Below, in pieces: positions 27,069-36,064 of a stretch of DNA of 64,000 nucleotides. This stretch comes from Leucobacter coleopterorum (GTDB taxonomy: Bacteria > Actinomycetota > Actinomycetes > Actinomycetales > Microbacteriaceae): positions 2,046,001 to 2,110,000 of the forward strand of contig NZ_CP049933.1 in the NCBI RefSeq assembly GCF_011382985.1. Reading direction: 5' to 3'. The notes beneath the pieces are model-generated. The model was not told the DNA's origin, made no database searches, and saw only the letters and a list, made by a program, of their open reading frames with translations. The position numbers were made by a program, and so were the translations under genes. The first letter of the stretch is position 1, and each line of letters opens with the position of its first letter.

Positions 27069-27287
27069 TCAGTCTCGCCGCGGGTCCAGCAATCCGCGCC
27101 CATACCGCCGCTCGACAGGCACTTGCAGATCCTCGCAGAGTGCGCGCCACACGTCGCGCGCCTCAACACCCCGAGCGAGCGCCTCCTGCGCCGTTCCACC
27201 CAGCACCGCAAGCCAGTGATCCCGAACGAGCACCCGCGAGTAGTCGGTGCCAAACTCCTCAGCACAAGCACGCTGAAACTCACTCAT
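27069..27287 (-). CDS. DUF3046 family protein
   Basis: This small actinobacterial protein of unknown function is almost always found just upstream of recA, as here. The roughly 72-residue product reads MSEFQRACAEEFGTDYSR, then LARGVEARDVWRALCEDLQVP, matching the domain. The start at 27287 was preferred over 27308 because it aligns with the family. A terminator hairpin lies between it and clgR, so it probably has its own promoter. Confidence 0.85.
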   Translation of the reverse strand: MSEFQRACAEEFGTDYSRVLVRDHWLAVLGGTAQEALARGVEARDVWRALCEDLQVPVERRYGRGLLDPRRD

Positions 27288-27319
27288 GCGCAAAGCAGGA
27301 TCCTCCATCCAAGAACAGT

Positions 27320-27353
27320 GAAGCGCCCGACCCCAAGGGGAGTCGAGCGCTTC
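27320..27353 (-). terminator. Hairpin terminator after clgR
   Basis: GAAGCGCCCGAC (27320-27331) pairs with GTCGAGCGCTTC (27342-27353) apart from one mismatch, around a CCCAAGGGGA loop. It lies between clgR and the DUF3046 gene on the minus strand. Confidence 0.7.
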
Positions 27354-27384
27354 AACCGCGCACTACACGTGCACTCCATAAAGT

Positions 27385-27705
27385 CTATGAGACCAGTTCG
27401 GCAGCGTAACCCGACATGAGCTCCGCAGGAACAGTATCGGGAACCCGACCGGGCAAAGGCATCGAGAGCCCCTCAACTACCGCGAGACGCTCACTCACCT
27501 CACCCATAATGATCGAGAGCGGCGTATCCAGCGCATCAGCAACGGCTGCGAGAATCTCGCTCGATGCCTCTTTCTGGCCACGCTCAACTTCGCTCAGGTA
27601 CCCGAGCGCAACACTTGCCTCACCAGCGACCTGTCGCAGCGTACGTCCCTTTTGCAAGCGGAAGTCACGCAGTACATCGCCGATCTCTTGCCGCATCAGC
27701 ACCAT
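27385..27705 (-). CDS. clgR: ClgR-type helix-turn-helix transcriptional activator
   Basis: ClgR activates clp protease and other proteostasis genes in actinobacteria. The 106-residue protein starts [36 protein letters not shown]. Its Cro/C1-type helix-turn-helix (about residues 8-65) includes [17 protein letters not shown], a hallmark of ClgR. The ATG at 27705 matches family N-termini. It lies next to DUF3046-recA as in relatives, but is split from cinA by an ABC transporter. A partly symmetric GTTCG...GCGATAAC element at 27768-27785 could be an autoregulatory site; this is weak. Confidence 0.88.
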   Translation of the reverse strand: MVLMRQEIGDVLRDFRLQKGRTLRQVAGEASVALGYLSEVERGQKEASSEILAAVADALDTPLSIIMGEVSERLAVVEGLSMPLPGRVPDTVPAELMSGYAAELVS

Positions 27706-27840
27706 GTGAACCCTCCTTCGCTCGCATGACCCCCAGGCCATGCTTACACACTACCCGCCCACGACCCGTTCGTCGCGGCGATAACACCACCCAGTTTGAC
27801 TGGTGTCACTGGGAATAACCCAGAGACTATCGTGTCTATT

Positions 27841-27902
27841 CCTGAAACTTCCCTGAAGTTGAGTCAACTCGGCTCAACTATTACGAAATATTCAGGTTCA
27901 GG
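27841..27902. repeat. Nested inverted and direct repeats between clgR and the ABC transporter
   Basis: AGTTGAG (27857-27863) and CTCAACT (27873-27879) form a perfect dyad. It is flanked by two CCTGAA copies on the left and a tandem TTCAGG-TTCAGG on the right (27891-27902). It may end the ABC transporter transcript (stop at 27921) or act as an operator. Confidence 0.5.
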
Positions 27903-27920
27903 ACCCCAAAAACCGCCGAA

Positions 27921-28682
27921 TCACAACACTTTCGAGAGGAATTCCTGAGTTCGAGTTTGTTGCGGTGAACCGAATACTTGATCAGGGGCACCCTGCTCCA
28001 CAACAACTCCATCCGCCATGAACACAACACGGTCGCACACCTCGCGCGCAAACCCCATCTCATGCGTAACCAGCACCATGGTCATACCAGAGGCGGCGAG
28101 ATCACGAATGACCTGCAGCACCTCGCCCACCATCTCGGGATCCAGCGCCGATGTCGCCTCATCAAACAGCATGATCTGCGGCTCCATCGCAAGCGCGCGA
28201 GCAATCGCCACGCGCTGCTTTTGCCCACCAGAGAGCGAGGACGGCCTGGCATCGGCCTTCTCAGAGAGTCCAACCCGCTCAAGCAAAGCGAGAGCCGCCG
28301 CGCGAGCCTCAGCCTTGGTCTTGCGTCCAAGATCAACCGGCGCGAGCATTACGTTTTCAATCACCGTCATATTCGGAAACAGGTTGAAGTGCTGAAACAC
28401 CATGCCAACGTGCTGCCGCACCTTATTGATGTCAGTCTTGGGCGAGGTAATCTCAAATCCGCCCACGGTTACATGGCCTGCAGTTGCCTGCTCGAGACCG
28501 TTGAGGCACCGCAGGATCGTAGACTTACCCGACCCAGAGGGCCCGATCAGCGAGACCACTTCCCCCTCTGCCACCGCGAGGTCGATCCCGCGCAACACCT
28601 CGTTGCTGCCAAAAGACTTGCGCAGCCCCACAACCTCAATGATTGCGCTACCCGACTCACTCTTCACGGTATTCTCGTTCAC
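27921..28682 (-). CDS. Polar amino acid ABC transporter, ATP-binding subunit (GlnQ-like)
   Basis: It drives import of a polar amino acid, perhaps glutamine, with the fused partner just upstream. The 253-residue ATPase has Walker [10 protein letters not shown] (47-55), Q-loop VFQHFNLFP (about 95-103), signature LSGGQ (150-154), Walker B IMLFDE (170-175) and H-loop [10 protein letters not shown]. Its ATG overlaps the partner's stop. This two-gene transporter sits between cinA and clgR, where relatives usually have nothing. Confidence 0.93.
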   Translation of the reverse strand: MNENTVKSESGSAIIEVVGLRKSFGSNEVLRGIDLAVAEGEVVSLIGPSGSGKSTILRCLNGLEQATAGHVTVGGFEITSPKTDINKVRQHVGMVFQHFNLFPNMTVIENVMLAPVDLGRKTKAEARAAALALLERVGLSEKADARPSSLSGGQKQRVAIARALAMEPQIMLFDEATSALDPEMVGEVLQVIRDLAASGMTMVLVTHEMGFAREVCDRVVFMADGVVVEQGAPDQVFGSPQQTRTQEFLSKVL

Positions 28683-30163
28683 TTGTTTACCCTCTTATCC
28701 ACCAGGTTGGCGAGCCAGGTCAGCAGCGTGATGACAACGAAGTACATCAGGCCAACAATGATCAGCATCTCGGTCGTGCGGAAGTTTGCCGCGTAGATCT
28801 GCTGAGCCTGGTAGAGCAGCTCAGCAAAGCCGATCGTGAGCAGCAACGAGGAGTCCTTCAGCGTGATCACAAGCTGGTTGATAATCGAGGGCATCGTAAT
28901 TTTGGTCGCCTGCGGCACCACCACACGCTGCATTGAGCGCCCCCAGCCGAGTCCCAGCGAGCGAGCGGCCTCCATCTGACCAGGATCCACGGCCTGCAGG
29001 CCGCCGCGAACGATCTCGGTGAGGTATGCGCCCGCGTTGAGAGACAGCGTTGCAACACCCGCCATAAATACGTCTCCCGGCGATCCGGTCAACTGCGGTA
29101 ACCCGAAGTAGAACAGGAATGCCCAAACAAGGATCGGCGTACCTCTAAAAATCGCCACGTACACGGTCGCGATGCCGCGCAAGATTCGCGACCCCGATAT
29201 CTTCATGAACCCAAAGATCAGGCCAAGCACCAAGGCAATGGCAAACGAGACAACAGTGATTGCGAGCGTGTTCCAGAGACCCTTCGACAGCGCGGGCCAA
29301 CTCTGCTGCAAGAGTTCGAAGATGTTTCCGTTCGAGCTGGCCTGCGTCTCTGGCGCGGCCAGGTAGCGATCCACAATCTTTTGGTAGCCACCGTCGGCTT
29401 TGAGGCGAGCCAGTCCGTCGTTGAAGGACGCGAGCAGTTCCGAATTTTTGCCCTTCGCCACCGCAAAGCCGTACTCGCCACCCGGAATCTTCTCGGTCAC
29501 AACCTTGAGCCCGTTACCCTGGGCGATCCCGTAGGCCAGCACTGGATAGTCGTCAAAAACAGCCACAGCCGACTTGTTCTTCACTGACTCGTACATCGTG
29601 GCCGACTGGTCAAGCGCCTTCACCTTGAAGTCGTACTTCGTGGCGAGCTTCTCAGCCTCAAGCAGCCCCTGGGTGCCCGATTTTGCTACGACAGTCTTAC
29701 CCTTGAGGTCTTCGTAGCCCTTGGTGTCGTTGTCGCTCGCGGCGACCGCCATCTGCACACCGGACTCGAAGTACGGCTCCGAGAAGTCAAAGATCTCTTT
29801 GCGCTCGTCGGTGATCGACATTCCGGCGATCACACCATCGGCCTGCCCCGCCTGCACAGCCGACAGAGCAGCCTGGAAACCAAGCGAGCGGATGTCTACT
29901 TTGAATCCCTCTTGCTTCGCGATCTCCTGGATCATGTCCATGTCGATACCAACGAGGTCGCCACTCTTTGTGTCACGGAATTCAAAGGGCGCAAAGGTTG
30001 TGTCGGTCGCGATGACGTAGGTAGGGTTGTCATCCGCGGTCTTGTGCGGGCCCGCGCTCAGCGGTGTGGCCGTTGCGGCGGCAGCCGTACCCAGCAGCAG
30101 CGTCGCAGCAAACGCGGCGGCTAGGCCAACTCGCAGACGGCGCCAGGGGTGTATCTTGGGCAC
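28679..30163 (-). CDS. Fused substrate-binding protein and permease of a polar amino acid ABC transporter
   Basis: It captures a polar amino acid outside the cell and forms the channel. The 494-residue protein has an N-terminal signal segment (about 10-32), an SBP_bac_3 domain (about 45-270; [36 protein letters not shown]) and a HisM-type permease (about 285-490). The permease has the EAA loop [22 protein letters not shown]. No lipobox Cys is seen, as the fused TM domain anchors it. Such fusions are known in actinobacteria and Firmicutes. The ligand is not certain. Confidence 0.9.
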   Translation of the reverse strand: MPKIHPWRRLRVGLAAAFAATLLLGTAAAATATPLSAGPHKTADDNPTYVIATDTTFAPFEFRDTKSGDLVGIDMDMIQEIAKQEGFKVDIRSLGFQAALSAVQAGQADGVIAGMSITDERKEIFDFSEPYFESGVQMAVAASDNDTKGYEDLKGKTVVAKSGTQGLLEAEKLATKYDFKVKALDQSATMYESVKNKSAVAVFDDYPVLAYGIAQGNGLKVVTEKIPGGEYGFAVAKGKNSELLASFNDGLARLKADGGYQKIVDRYLAAPETQASSNGNIFELLQQSWPALSKGLWNTLAITVVSFAIALVLGLIFGFMKISGSRILRGIATVYVAIFRGTPILVWAFLFYFGLPQLTGSPGDVFMAGVATLSLNAGAYLTEIVRGGLQAVDPGQMEAARSLGLGWGRSMQRVVVPQATKITMPSIINQLVITLKDSSLLLTIGFAELLYQAQQIYAANFRTTEMLIIVGLMYFVVITLLTWLANLVDKRVNK

Positions 30164-30257
30164 TCGTTCTCCTCAGGAAGTGGGCCTCACCAGAGGCTTC
30201 CCCGGCGAGCGTATCTCGAAAAGAATATATGCTGATTGGCGGTGTTGACCAATCGTG

Positions 30258-30779
30258 TTATGTGAGCCGCCCAAGCACCAACTCAAGTGCGGCTATCACG
30301 GTTTCGTTGCGGATCGCAGCGCGATCACCCTTGAGTGAAAGTCGCACGGCCTCTGTGCCACTCGCATCGCTCACGCCCAGCCATACCGTGCCAGCGGATT
30401 GCTTTGTTTGCGGGTCAGGATCGGGTCCCGCAACGCCCGTCGTTGCGATTCCGATGTCTGCTGGTTCAAGGTCGTCCTCGCCCGGCACAGAGCACGCAAA
30501 CCTCACGCCTGCCGCCATCTGCCTCGCGACCTCGCCGTGCACGGGTCCCTGCTCGCGCAGCAGCGTGAAATCGACCCCCAGCAGCGAGTGCTTGAGGTAA
30601 GTGTCGTAGGCGACAACTCCCCCTGACACCACTCGCGAGGCACCCGGGATTCCCACGAGCGTGTCGACGAGCAGTCCACCGGTGAGGGACTCGGCGACGG
30701 CGATCCTCACCCCGCGTTCTTTGGCGGTCTCAACCAGTTGCTCCGCAAGGTTGGTTCGGGATCGCGCCGTCTTAGCCAT
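30258..30779 (-). CDS. cinA: CinA C-terminal domain protein (nicotinamide-nucleotide amidohydrolase, PncC-like)
   Basis: The CinA C-terminal domain deamidates NMN to NaMN in pyridine-nucleotide salvage. The roughly 173-residue protein shows VRIAVAESLTGGLLVDTLV (the AESLTGG signature), FACSVPGEDDLEPADIGIATTGVAGPDPDPQ and GTVWLGV. The N-terminal competence domain is absent, as usual when pgsA-cinA-recA are linked. The ATG at 30779 lies just inside the pgsA end. Confidence 0.9.
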   Translation of the reverse strand: MAKTARSRTNLAEQLVETAKERGVRIAVAESLTGGLLVDTLVGIPGASRVVSGGVVAYDTYLKHSLLGVDFTLLREQGPVHGEVARQMAAGVRFACSVPGEDDLEPADIGIATTGVAGPDPDPQTKQSAGTVWLGVSDASGTEAVRLSLKGDRAAIRNETVIAALELVLGRLT

Positions 30780-31371
30780 CCGTGCGCTCCTGGCACGCCC
30801 GTGCGCGAACAAAAGCGACGATGTAGTCGATGCCACTCGCGATGGTCAGCACAACGGCGATTGTCATCGTGATGATGTTGGCCCAGGTCGCGATGGGGGC
30901 CGCATCGCCCATGACGCTGGCGAGTGGCAGCAGCGCAAGCGTGATCGCGACTGACTGCGCGACCGTCTTCAACTTGCCCATCCAGGCTGCTGCGACGACC
31001 ACGTTGTGTGCGACCATCAAGCGGTGAACGGTGATCCCGATCTCTCTCACGAGCACAACGATGGTGATCCACCAGGGAAGCTCGTTGAGGATCGAGAGGC
31101 CCACGAGTGCGGCCCCGGTCAAGAACTTATCGGCGATGGGGTCGAGAAGTTTGCCGAGATCGGTAATGAGCCCACGGGAACGGGCGAGATGGCCATCCCA
31201 GGCATCTGTCGCGATCGCCAGCACAAAGAAAGCGGCGGCGGCCCAGCGCCAAGGGCCAAGCGCTCCCCCGTCTGCGAGCAGCATCCAGAGGAAAAACGGC
31301 GTAGCGACGATCCTCGCGCCGGTGATGATGTTCGGTGCGTTCCAGTTACTCACCCGAGCAGCCTCAGCCAT
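30772..31371 (-). CDS. pgsA: CDP-diacylglycerol--glycerol-3-phosphate 3-phosphatidyltransferase
   Basis: It makes phosphatidylglycerophosphate, the committed step to phosphatidylglycerol and cardiolipin. The 199-residue membrane enzyme carries the CDP-alcohol motif DG-x2-AR-x8-G-x3-D-x3-D in WDGHLARSRGLITDLGKLLDPIADK, with about five TM segments. Its ATG shares a base with the ftsK stop (TAATG), so translation is coupled to ftsK. Confidence 0.95.
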   Translation of the reverse strand: MAEAARVSNWNAPNIITGARIVATPFFLWMLLADGGALGPWRWAAAAFFVLAIATDAWDGHLARSRGLITDLGKLLDPIADKFLTGAALVGLSILNELPWWITIVVLVREIGITVHRLMVAHNVVVAAAWMGKLKTVAQSVAITLALLPLASVMGDAAPIATWANIITMTIAVVLTIASGIDYIVAFVRARACQERTDG

Positions 31372-34301
31372 TAGTCGCGACCCGTCAGCTGCCAGGCGTC
31401 TTCGTCGTCATCGCCGTCGTCGACCTCTTCGAGTGTGGCCTGGTACTTGGCGACGGGGTCGTCGTAGCGGTCGTCTCCGAAGCCGCTGTCGCTGAGTTCC
31501 TTGCCGCTCGCCCGGGCCTCTAGCGGATCCAGCACATCGGTCACGTTCTCGGCGCTCGCGAAGTCCTGTGGCTCGGCAGGAGGGGCCTGCGGAGTTGGCG
31601 TGACCGCCGGAGCCGCCGGGACAGCTGGAGCAGCTGGCGCAACGAAGACGGCTGCCTGCGGTGCCGATGCGGCAGAGGGCGCACCCTTGATCTTGCCGAG
31701 AACCTCTGCGAGCTGCTCAGGCGAGACGAGCACGTCTCGCGCTTTCGATCCTTCGGAGGGTCCCACGATGTCGCGGGACTCCATCAGATCCATGAGACGC
31801 CCGGCCTTTGCGAAGCCGACGCGCAGTTTGCGTTGCAGCATCGAGGTGGAGCCGAACTGCGAGGACACAACAAGCTCGATCGCGGCGAGCAGCACGTCGA
31901 GATCATCGCCGATGTCTTCGTCTATCTCCTTCTTCTCAGCGACCTGAGCAACGTCTGCTCGGTATTCGGGTTGCGCCTGAGCTTTGACGTGCGAGACCAC
32001 CTGGGCGATCTCGGACTCGTTAACCCAGGCACCCTGGACGCGCATCGGAGTGGATTCGCCGTTGAGTAGCATCAACCCGTCACCCTGACCGATCAGGCGT
32101 TCGGCACCAACCTCGTCGAGGATCACACGAGAGTCGGTGCCGGAGGCCACAGCAAAGGCGTAGCGGCTCGGCACGTTTGACTTGATGACGCCGGTCACAA
32201 CGTTGACGGACGGACGCTGGGTGGCCAGCACGAGGTGGATGCCTGCGGCACGAGCGAGCTGCGTGATGCGCTGAATCGAGTCTTCAACATCGCGCGGTGC
32301 CACCAGCATGAGGTCGGCGAGCTCATCGACGACCACAAGCAGGTACGGGTAGGGCTTCAGCACACGCTGGCTGCCCGCGGGCAACACAATCGACCCTGAG
32401 CGCACGGCGTCGTTGAAGTCGTCAATGTGGCGAAAGCCGAAACTCGCCAGATCGTCGTAGCGCATATCCATCTCTTTAACGACCCACTGGAGCGCTTCCG
32501 CTGCTTTCTTGGGGCTCGTGATGATGGGAGTAATGAGGTGCGGCACGCCCTGGTAGACCGTGAGTTCTACGCGCTTCGGGTCGACGAGCACCATTCGCAC
32601 CTCAGCGGGGGTCGCCCGCATCAGGATGCTCGTGATCATCGAGTTAATGAAGCTCGACTTACCAGAACCAGTGGCACCCGCCACGAGCAGGTGGGGCATC
32701 TTGGCGAGGTTCGCGACCACGAACCCACCCTTCACGTCTTTGCCGACACCAATAGTCATGGGGTGTTTGCTGCGCAGGGCACGGTTGGATCGCAGTACGT
32801 CGCCAAGTGCAACGTTCTCGCGATCTTTGTTCGGGATCTCAATGCCGATGGCACTCTTGCCCGGAATCGGCGAGAGAATGCGCACCTCGTTTGAGGCGAC
32901 AGCGTACGAGAGGTTCTTCGACAGTGCCGTGACCTTCTCAACCTTCACACCTGGGCCAAGCTCGACCTCGTACTGCGTGACCGTCGGGCCACGCGAGAAG
33001 CCGGTGACTCGAGCGTCAACCTTAAACTCTTCGAACACACGCGCCACCGCGGCCATAATGGTCGTGTTTGCCTCGGTTTGCACCTTCGGAACATCGCCGG
33101 ACGCAAGGGTCGACTGGTCGGGCAAGTGGTATTCCGCCTGAACCGGCGCGTGCGGCGGCGCGACAGCGAAGGGAGTCGTGGGGGCGGCGTCGACAACGGT
33201 GGGTTCGTCTTGCTCGGGCTCACCCCAGGAGTCATCGCTGAGGCCGGATGCGGGCGCCACTGCCGCGGCCTGCACCGCGGTCTCCGCTTGGTCGAGGTCG
33301 TCAAACAGGCCAGTAGGAAAGACTGATGTTTCTGGCTCGGCCTCAAGGGCCGAATCAAACGCACCATCGGCTGCCTTGTCGCTACCCTCCAGAAGTTCGT
33401 CGAGCACATTAGGGGCTTCAGAGTAGTCAGGGTCTTCCTCGCGGCCCGATGAGTTGCGGCGCCACCATGGCAGCGATCCGCTTTCGCCGTCGCCCTCGAC
33501 CTCTTCCAGATCGAAAAGTGCATCGTCTTTGCGGGACTTGCGCGCCTTCTTTGTGGGCTGCTGCACCGCCTCGGATTCTTGAGCCTCCGCAGCGGCATCG
33601 CTCACACCAAAGAGGAACGCATACGCCTCTCGCAGACGACGCACGATGCGACCGGGAGGTGTCTTTGTGACAATCAGCACAGAAAACAGCAGCAGCAGGA
33701 ACAGTACCGGTGCCGCAACCCAAATGGTCATCGTGAGCAGTGGTGTGCCGACCATCCAACCGAGCAGGCCGCCCGCCTCTGCGAGCGCGGGCATGCCAGC
33801 CTGCGGTTTTGGCTGCCCGCCATAAACGTGAGAGATACCTGCGATGCTAGTGATCACGAGGAAGAGTCCGATTGCGATGCGGCGGTTGTCATTCACGCTC
33901 GATGGATGGTTAAACAGCCACATCGCAAACCCAACCATGATGATCGGCAAGCCAAAGGCGACTCGACCAAACAGGCCGCCGAATGTCCAGGCATCGAGTT
34001 GCACCGCGATCGGCTGCCCGATCATGAACCACTCGACAATTGCACCGATAACGGCGAGCAGCACAAGCAGCATCGGAATGCCATCGCGGCGGTCTTCAGG
34101 TGCGAGCGGCTCGGTTCGGAAAGCGCGGGCTGCGCCTCCCACCGCGTGAGCGAGACCGTTCCAGGAGCGCACTAGCACACCCTCGGTGGGTTCAGCTTCT
34201 ACTAGCACCTTCGTTTTTGCGGTCGCCCGAGTACCCGAGCTGCGGGAACCCGGAGCTGCGGGCTTCCCCGATTTTCCGCGCGAAGAAGCTTTGGTTGCCA
34301 T
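31371..34301 (-). CDS. ftsK: DNA translocase FtsK/SpoIIIE with extended C-terminal tail
   Basis: FtsK moves chromosome ends through the closing septum. The 976-residue protein has a basic N-terminus, about four TM segments (roughly 75-225), a long acidic linker, and the alpha/beta motor with Walker A ATGSGKSS (about residue 544) and Walker [13 protein letters not shown]. The gamma winged-helix domain ([26 protein letters not shown]) follows. After it comes about 107 residues of Ala/Pro-rich then acidic sequence ([23 protein letters not shown]). Most FtsK proteins end soon after gamma, so this tail is unusual. Confidence 0.96.
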   Translation of the reverse strand: MATKASSRGKSGKPAAPGSRSSGTRATAKTKVLVEAEPTEGVLVRSWNGLAHAVGGAARAFRTEPLAPEDRRDGIPMLLVLLAVIGAIVEWFMIGQPIAVQLDAWTFGGLFGRVAFGLPIIMVGFAMWLFNHPSSVNDNRRIAIGLFLVITSIAGISHVYGGQPKPQAGMPALAEAGGLLGWMVGTPLLTMTIWVAAPVLFLLLLFSVLIVTKTPPGRIVRRLREAYAFLFGVSDAAAEAQESEAVQQPTKKARKSRKDDALFDLEEVEGDGESGSLPWWRRNSSGREEDPDYSEAPNVLDELLEGSDKAADGAFDSALEAEPETSVFPTGLFDDLDQAETAVQAAAVAPASGLSDDSWGEPEQDEPTVVDAAPTTPFAVAPPHAPVQAEYHLPDQSTLASGDVPKVQTEANTTIMAAVARVFEEFKVDARVTGFSRGPTVTQYEVELGPGVKVEKVTALSKNLSYAVASNEVRILSPIPGKSAIGIEIPNKDRENVALGDVLRSNRALRSKHPMTIGVGKDVKGGFVVANLAKMPHLLVAGATGSGKSSFINSMITSILMRATPAEVRMVLVDPKRVELTVYQGVPHLITPIITSPKKAAEALQWVVKEMDMRYDDLASFGFRHIDDFNDAVRSGSIVLPAGSQRVLKPYPYLLVVVDELADLMLVAPRDVEDSIQRITQLARAAGIHLVLATQRPSVNVVTGVIKSNVPSRYAFAVASGTDSRVILDEVGAERLIGQGDGLMLLNGESTPMRVQGAWVNESEIAQVVSHVKAQAQPEYRADVAQVAEKKEIDEDIGDDLDVLLAAIELVVSSQFGSTSMLQRKLRVGFAKAGRLMDLMESRDIVGPSEGSKARDVLVSPEQLAEVLGKIKGAPSAASAPQAAVFVAPAAPAVPAAPAVTPTPQAPPAEPQDFASAENVTDVLDPLEARASGKELSDSGFGDDRYDDPVAKYQATLEEVDDGDDDEDAWQLTGRD

Positions 34302-34375
34302 GCGTACAAAGGTACATCCCCCACTGACACTGACACCTCACGCAGGCGGCGCGCCCAATATCGCTGCATCTCGCC

Positions 34376-34431
34376 CGTGTGCACGCAGATTGTGGTTAAG
34401 CGCTCAGTTAGGAACAATCTGCGTGCACACG
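34376..34431. repeat. Perfect 18-bp inverted repeat with 20-base loop
   Basis: The left arm 34376-34393 starts CGTGTGCACGCAGATTGT and the right arm 34414-34431 is its exact complement. The loop (34394-34413) contains a near-palindromic AAGCGCTC. There is no T-run, so a simple terminator is unlikely. Confidence 0.85.
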
Positions 34432-34516
34432 ACGAGAACGGCTTCGTCGACGCCTATGGATCACCTTCGCTCACAGCCACTACAGTTTTGCAATTCTGAC
34501 CGATCGTGGGGTTTGC

Positions 34517-34525
34517 TGTGGATAA
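34517..34525 (-). promoter_or_regulatory. Single perfect DnaA box
   Basis: TTATCCACA on the minus strand matches the DnaA consensus exactly. It is alone, so this is not an origin. Confidence 0.45.
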
Positions 34526-35003
34526 CGCATTCAGGGCGCCCTCTTGAGCGAAACACTCGTAATACATGACCAGAAATCTGACTCCCCTTGCCCCGAACTT
34601 ACAAGGCTCGGCTTTCACAGTGTCCACGGGGATTCAGCATGGACCTACACCCCAATCTGTGCGGCATCAGCGCTTCATCCGCCCGCACCACGGAGTAAGA
34701 ACGTTGCGAGTGTAGGTTCCAAAAAACGAGTTCGACCAAGACAGAGCTCAACGCTTGGCAAGCGACTATGCCCCCCCTTCTTCGTGCGGGCGAGGCGTTC
34801 AGTCACACCACCGCACTACTCCTGCTGAAAGTACCAGTGCACACGCATGCCGAGGTACACGTCACGGCCCCGGTTCCCTTGGGTCCTGCTCGCGGCAAAA
34901 ATGTACTGGGTCACAGATCACGCCAGGCGTTCAAGCCGCTTGAGGGCGTCTCAAAGCGGCACTCAAGACGCAGTTCATGCGGCAGGCGTCGCGCGTCACG
35001 TCC

Positions 35004-35034
35004 GCGTGAGGCGCGGGTCACACGCGCCTCACGC
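35004..35034 (-). terminator. Terminator hairpin after the FemX-MurJ-FemX operon
   Basis: GCGTGAGGCGCG (35004-35015) pairs perfectly with CGCGCCTCACGC (35023-35034), loop GGTCACA. It lies just past the stop at 35040 on the minus strand. Confidence 0.75.
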
Positions 35035-35039
35035 GCACG

Positions 35040-36064
35040 TCAACGACGCCGCAGGCCGCGCACGACCTTCTTCACGAGCGGGAGGCCCTCAGTCCAGACC
35101 GAATAGCCGGGGCCCGGGCGGTCCCACGAGCCCGCGAGCAGGTTCTCGTGCGAGGCCCAGCCCTTCTTGAACGTGGTCACGCCGTCGTTGATCAGACCAC
35201 CAAAGTCGTAGCGCTCGATCCCGAGCTTCTTCATCTCGCAGATCGCGTGCCACTTCAGTGCGTAGTTCGCGCGCAGGCGCTGGCCGGTCTCGTTCATGCC
35301 CCCGTAGAGCTCGAACGCGGTACGCGAGGACTTCGCCAGGAACAGGAACGCAACCGGCTTGCCATCGACATAGCTCGCCCACACAGGCGCGTCCTTTCCG
35401 AGCATCGAAAACGCGTCATGGTAGTAAGAATCCTCGTGCAGCCCGAAATCGGCGCGCTCGCTGGTCTCGCGATACACATCGAGGCACTCGTCGAGCTGCG
35501 CGGCGGTGGTGACGGCGCGGATCTCGAGGCTCTCCTCACGGCCAGACTTGCGCACGTACTGGCGGTGCTTCTTGCTCATGTCGCGAATCAGGTCGTCTTC
35601 AGACAGACGCAGGTCGAGGATCAGCGTGCGCGCGGGCAACACGGGCGTTTTTGTCTCACGCCAGCCGGATCCCAGCTCAAACTGGCCGGCATCCTCATCA
35701 GGCTCGATTGACACTGCGACGGCCTTACGCGAGCCACGCACATACTCGGCCACTGCGTCGGCGACCTCGGTGGGAGCTGGTGAAGCGGCGGGAAGATCAG
35801 GATCCTGGGCCGACCGCGCGAGCACCGGCCCGCGGGGCGCGTACACGAACCCCCAAGCGGCCCGGGCAACGCACGGGTCAGCAGCTGGCACGCACCCACG
35901 ACCGCACCGGAAGCATCAGTAACAAGCACACGCTCCGCGCTCCAGCGGTGAGCCGACTTCAGGTCACCCCATCCCCAGAGCTGCAGCGGATGCCCGCCAA
36001 GCTCTTTGACGGTCGAATCCCAAACGGCACGATCAGTGCACGGGCTTACGGTGAGGGAGCTCAA
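35040..36064 (-). CDS. FemABX-family aminoacyltransferase, first copy (one-base frameshift near 35852)
   Basis: FemX proteins add amino acids from aminoacyl-tRNA to lipid II, building the peptidoglycan cross-bridge. The N-terminal part starts at TTG 36064, inside the murJ stop and after GGAAGGAA, and reads SSLTVSPCTDRAVWDSTV. In the next frame the protein continues FVYAPRGPVLARSA, with the double GNAT fold (KHRQYVRKSGREE, ALKWHAICEMKKLGIERYDFGG). Adding one G at 35850-35854 gives 341 residues. The amino acid added cannot be predicted. Confidence 0.82.

Larger units (their letters stand above)
34302..35003. other. 700-base gene-poor gap between ftsK and femX
   Basis: No convincing gene is seen in either direction; frames here lack ribosome-binding sites and family features. 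The gap holds an 18-bp perfect inverted repeat (34376-34431) and one perfect DnaA box (34517-34525). It is visibly less GC-rich than its neighbours. It must contain the ftsK promoter near its left end. Confidence 0.6.

Noticed and set aside
34302-35003. Small plus-strand genes at 34544 and 34768 in the gap
   Set aside because: No ribosome-binding site, no family resemblance, and arginine/proline-rich sequence as expected of random high-GC frames.
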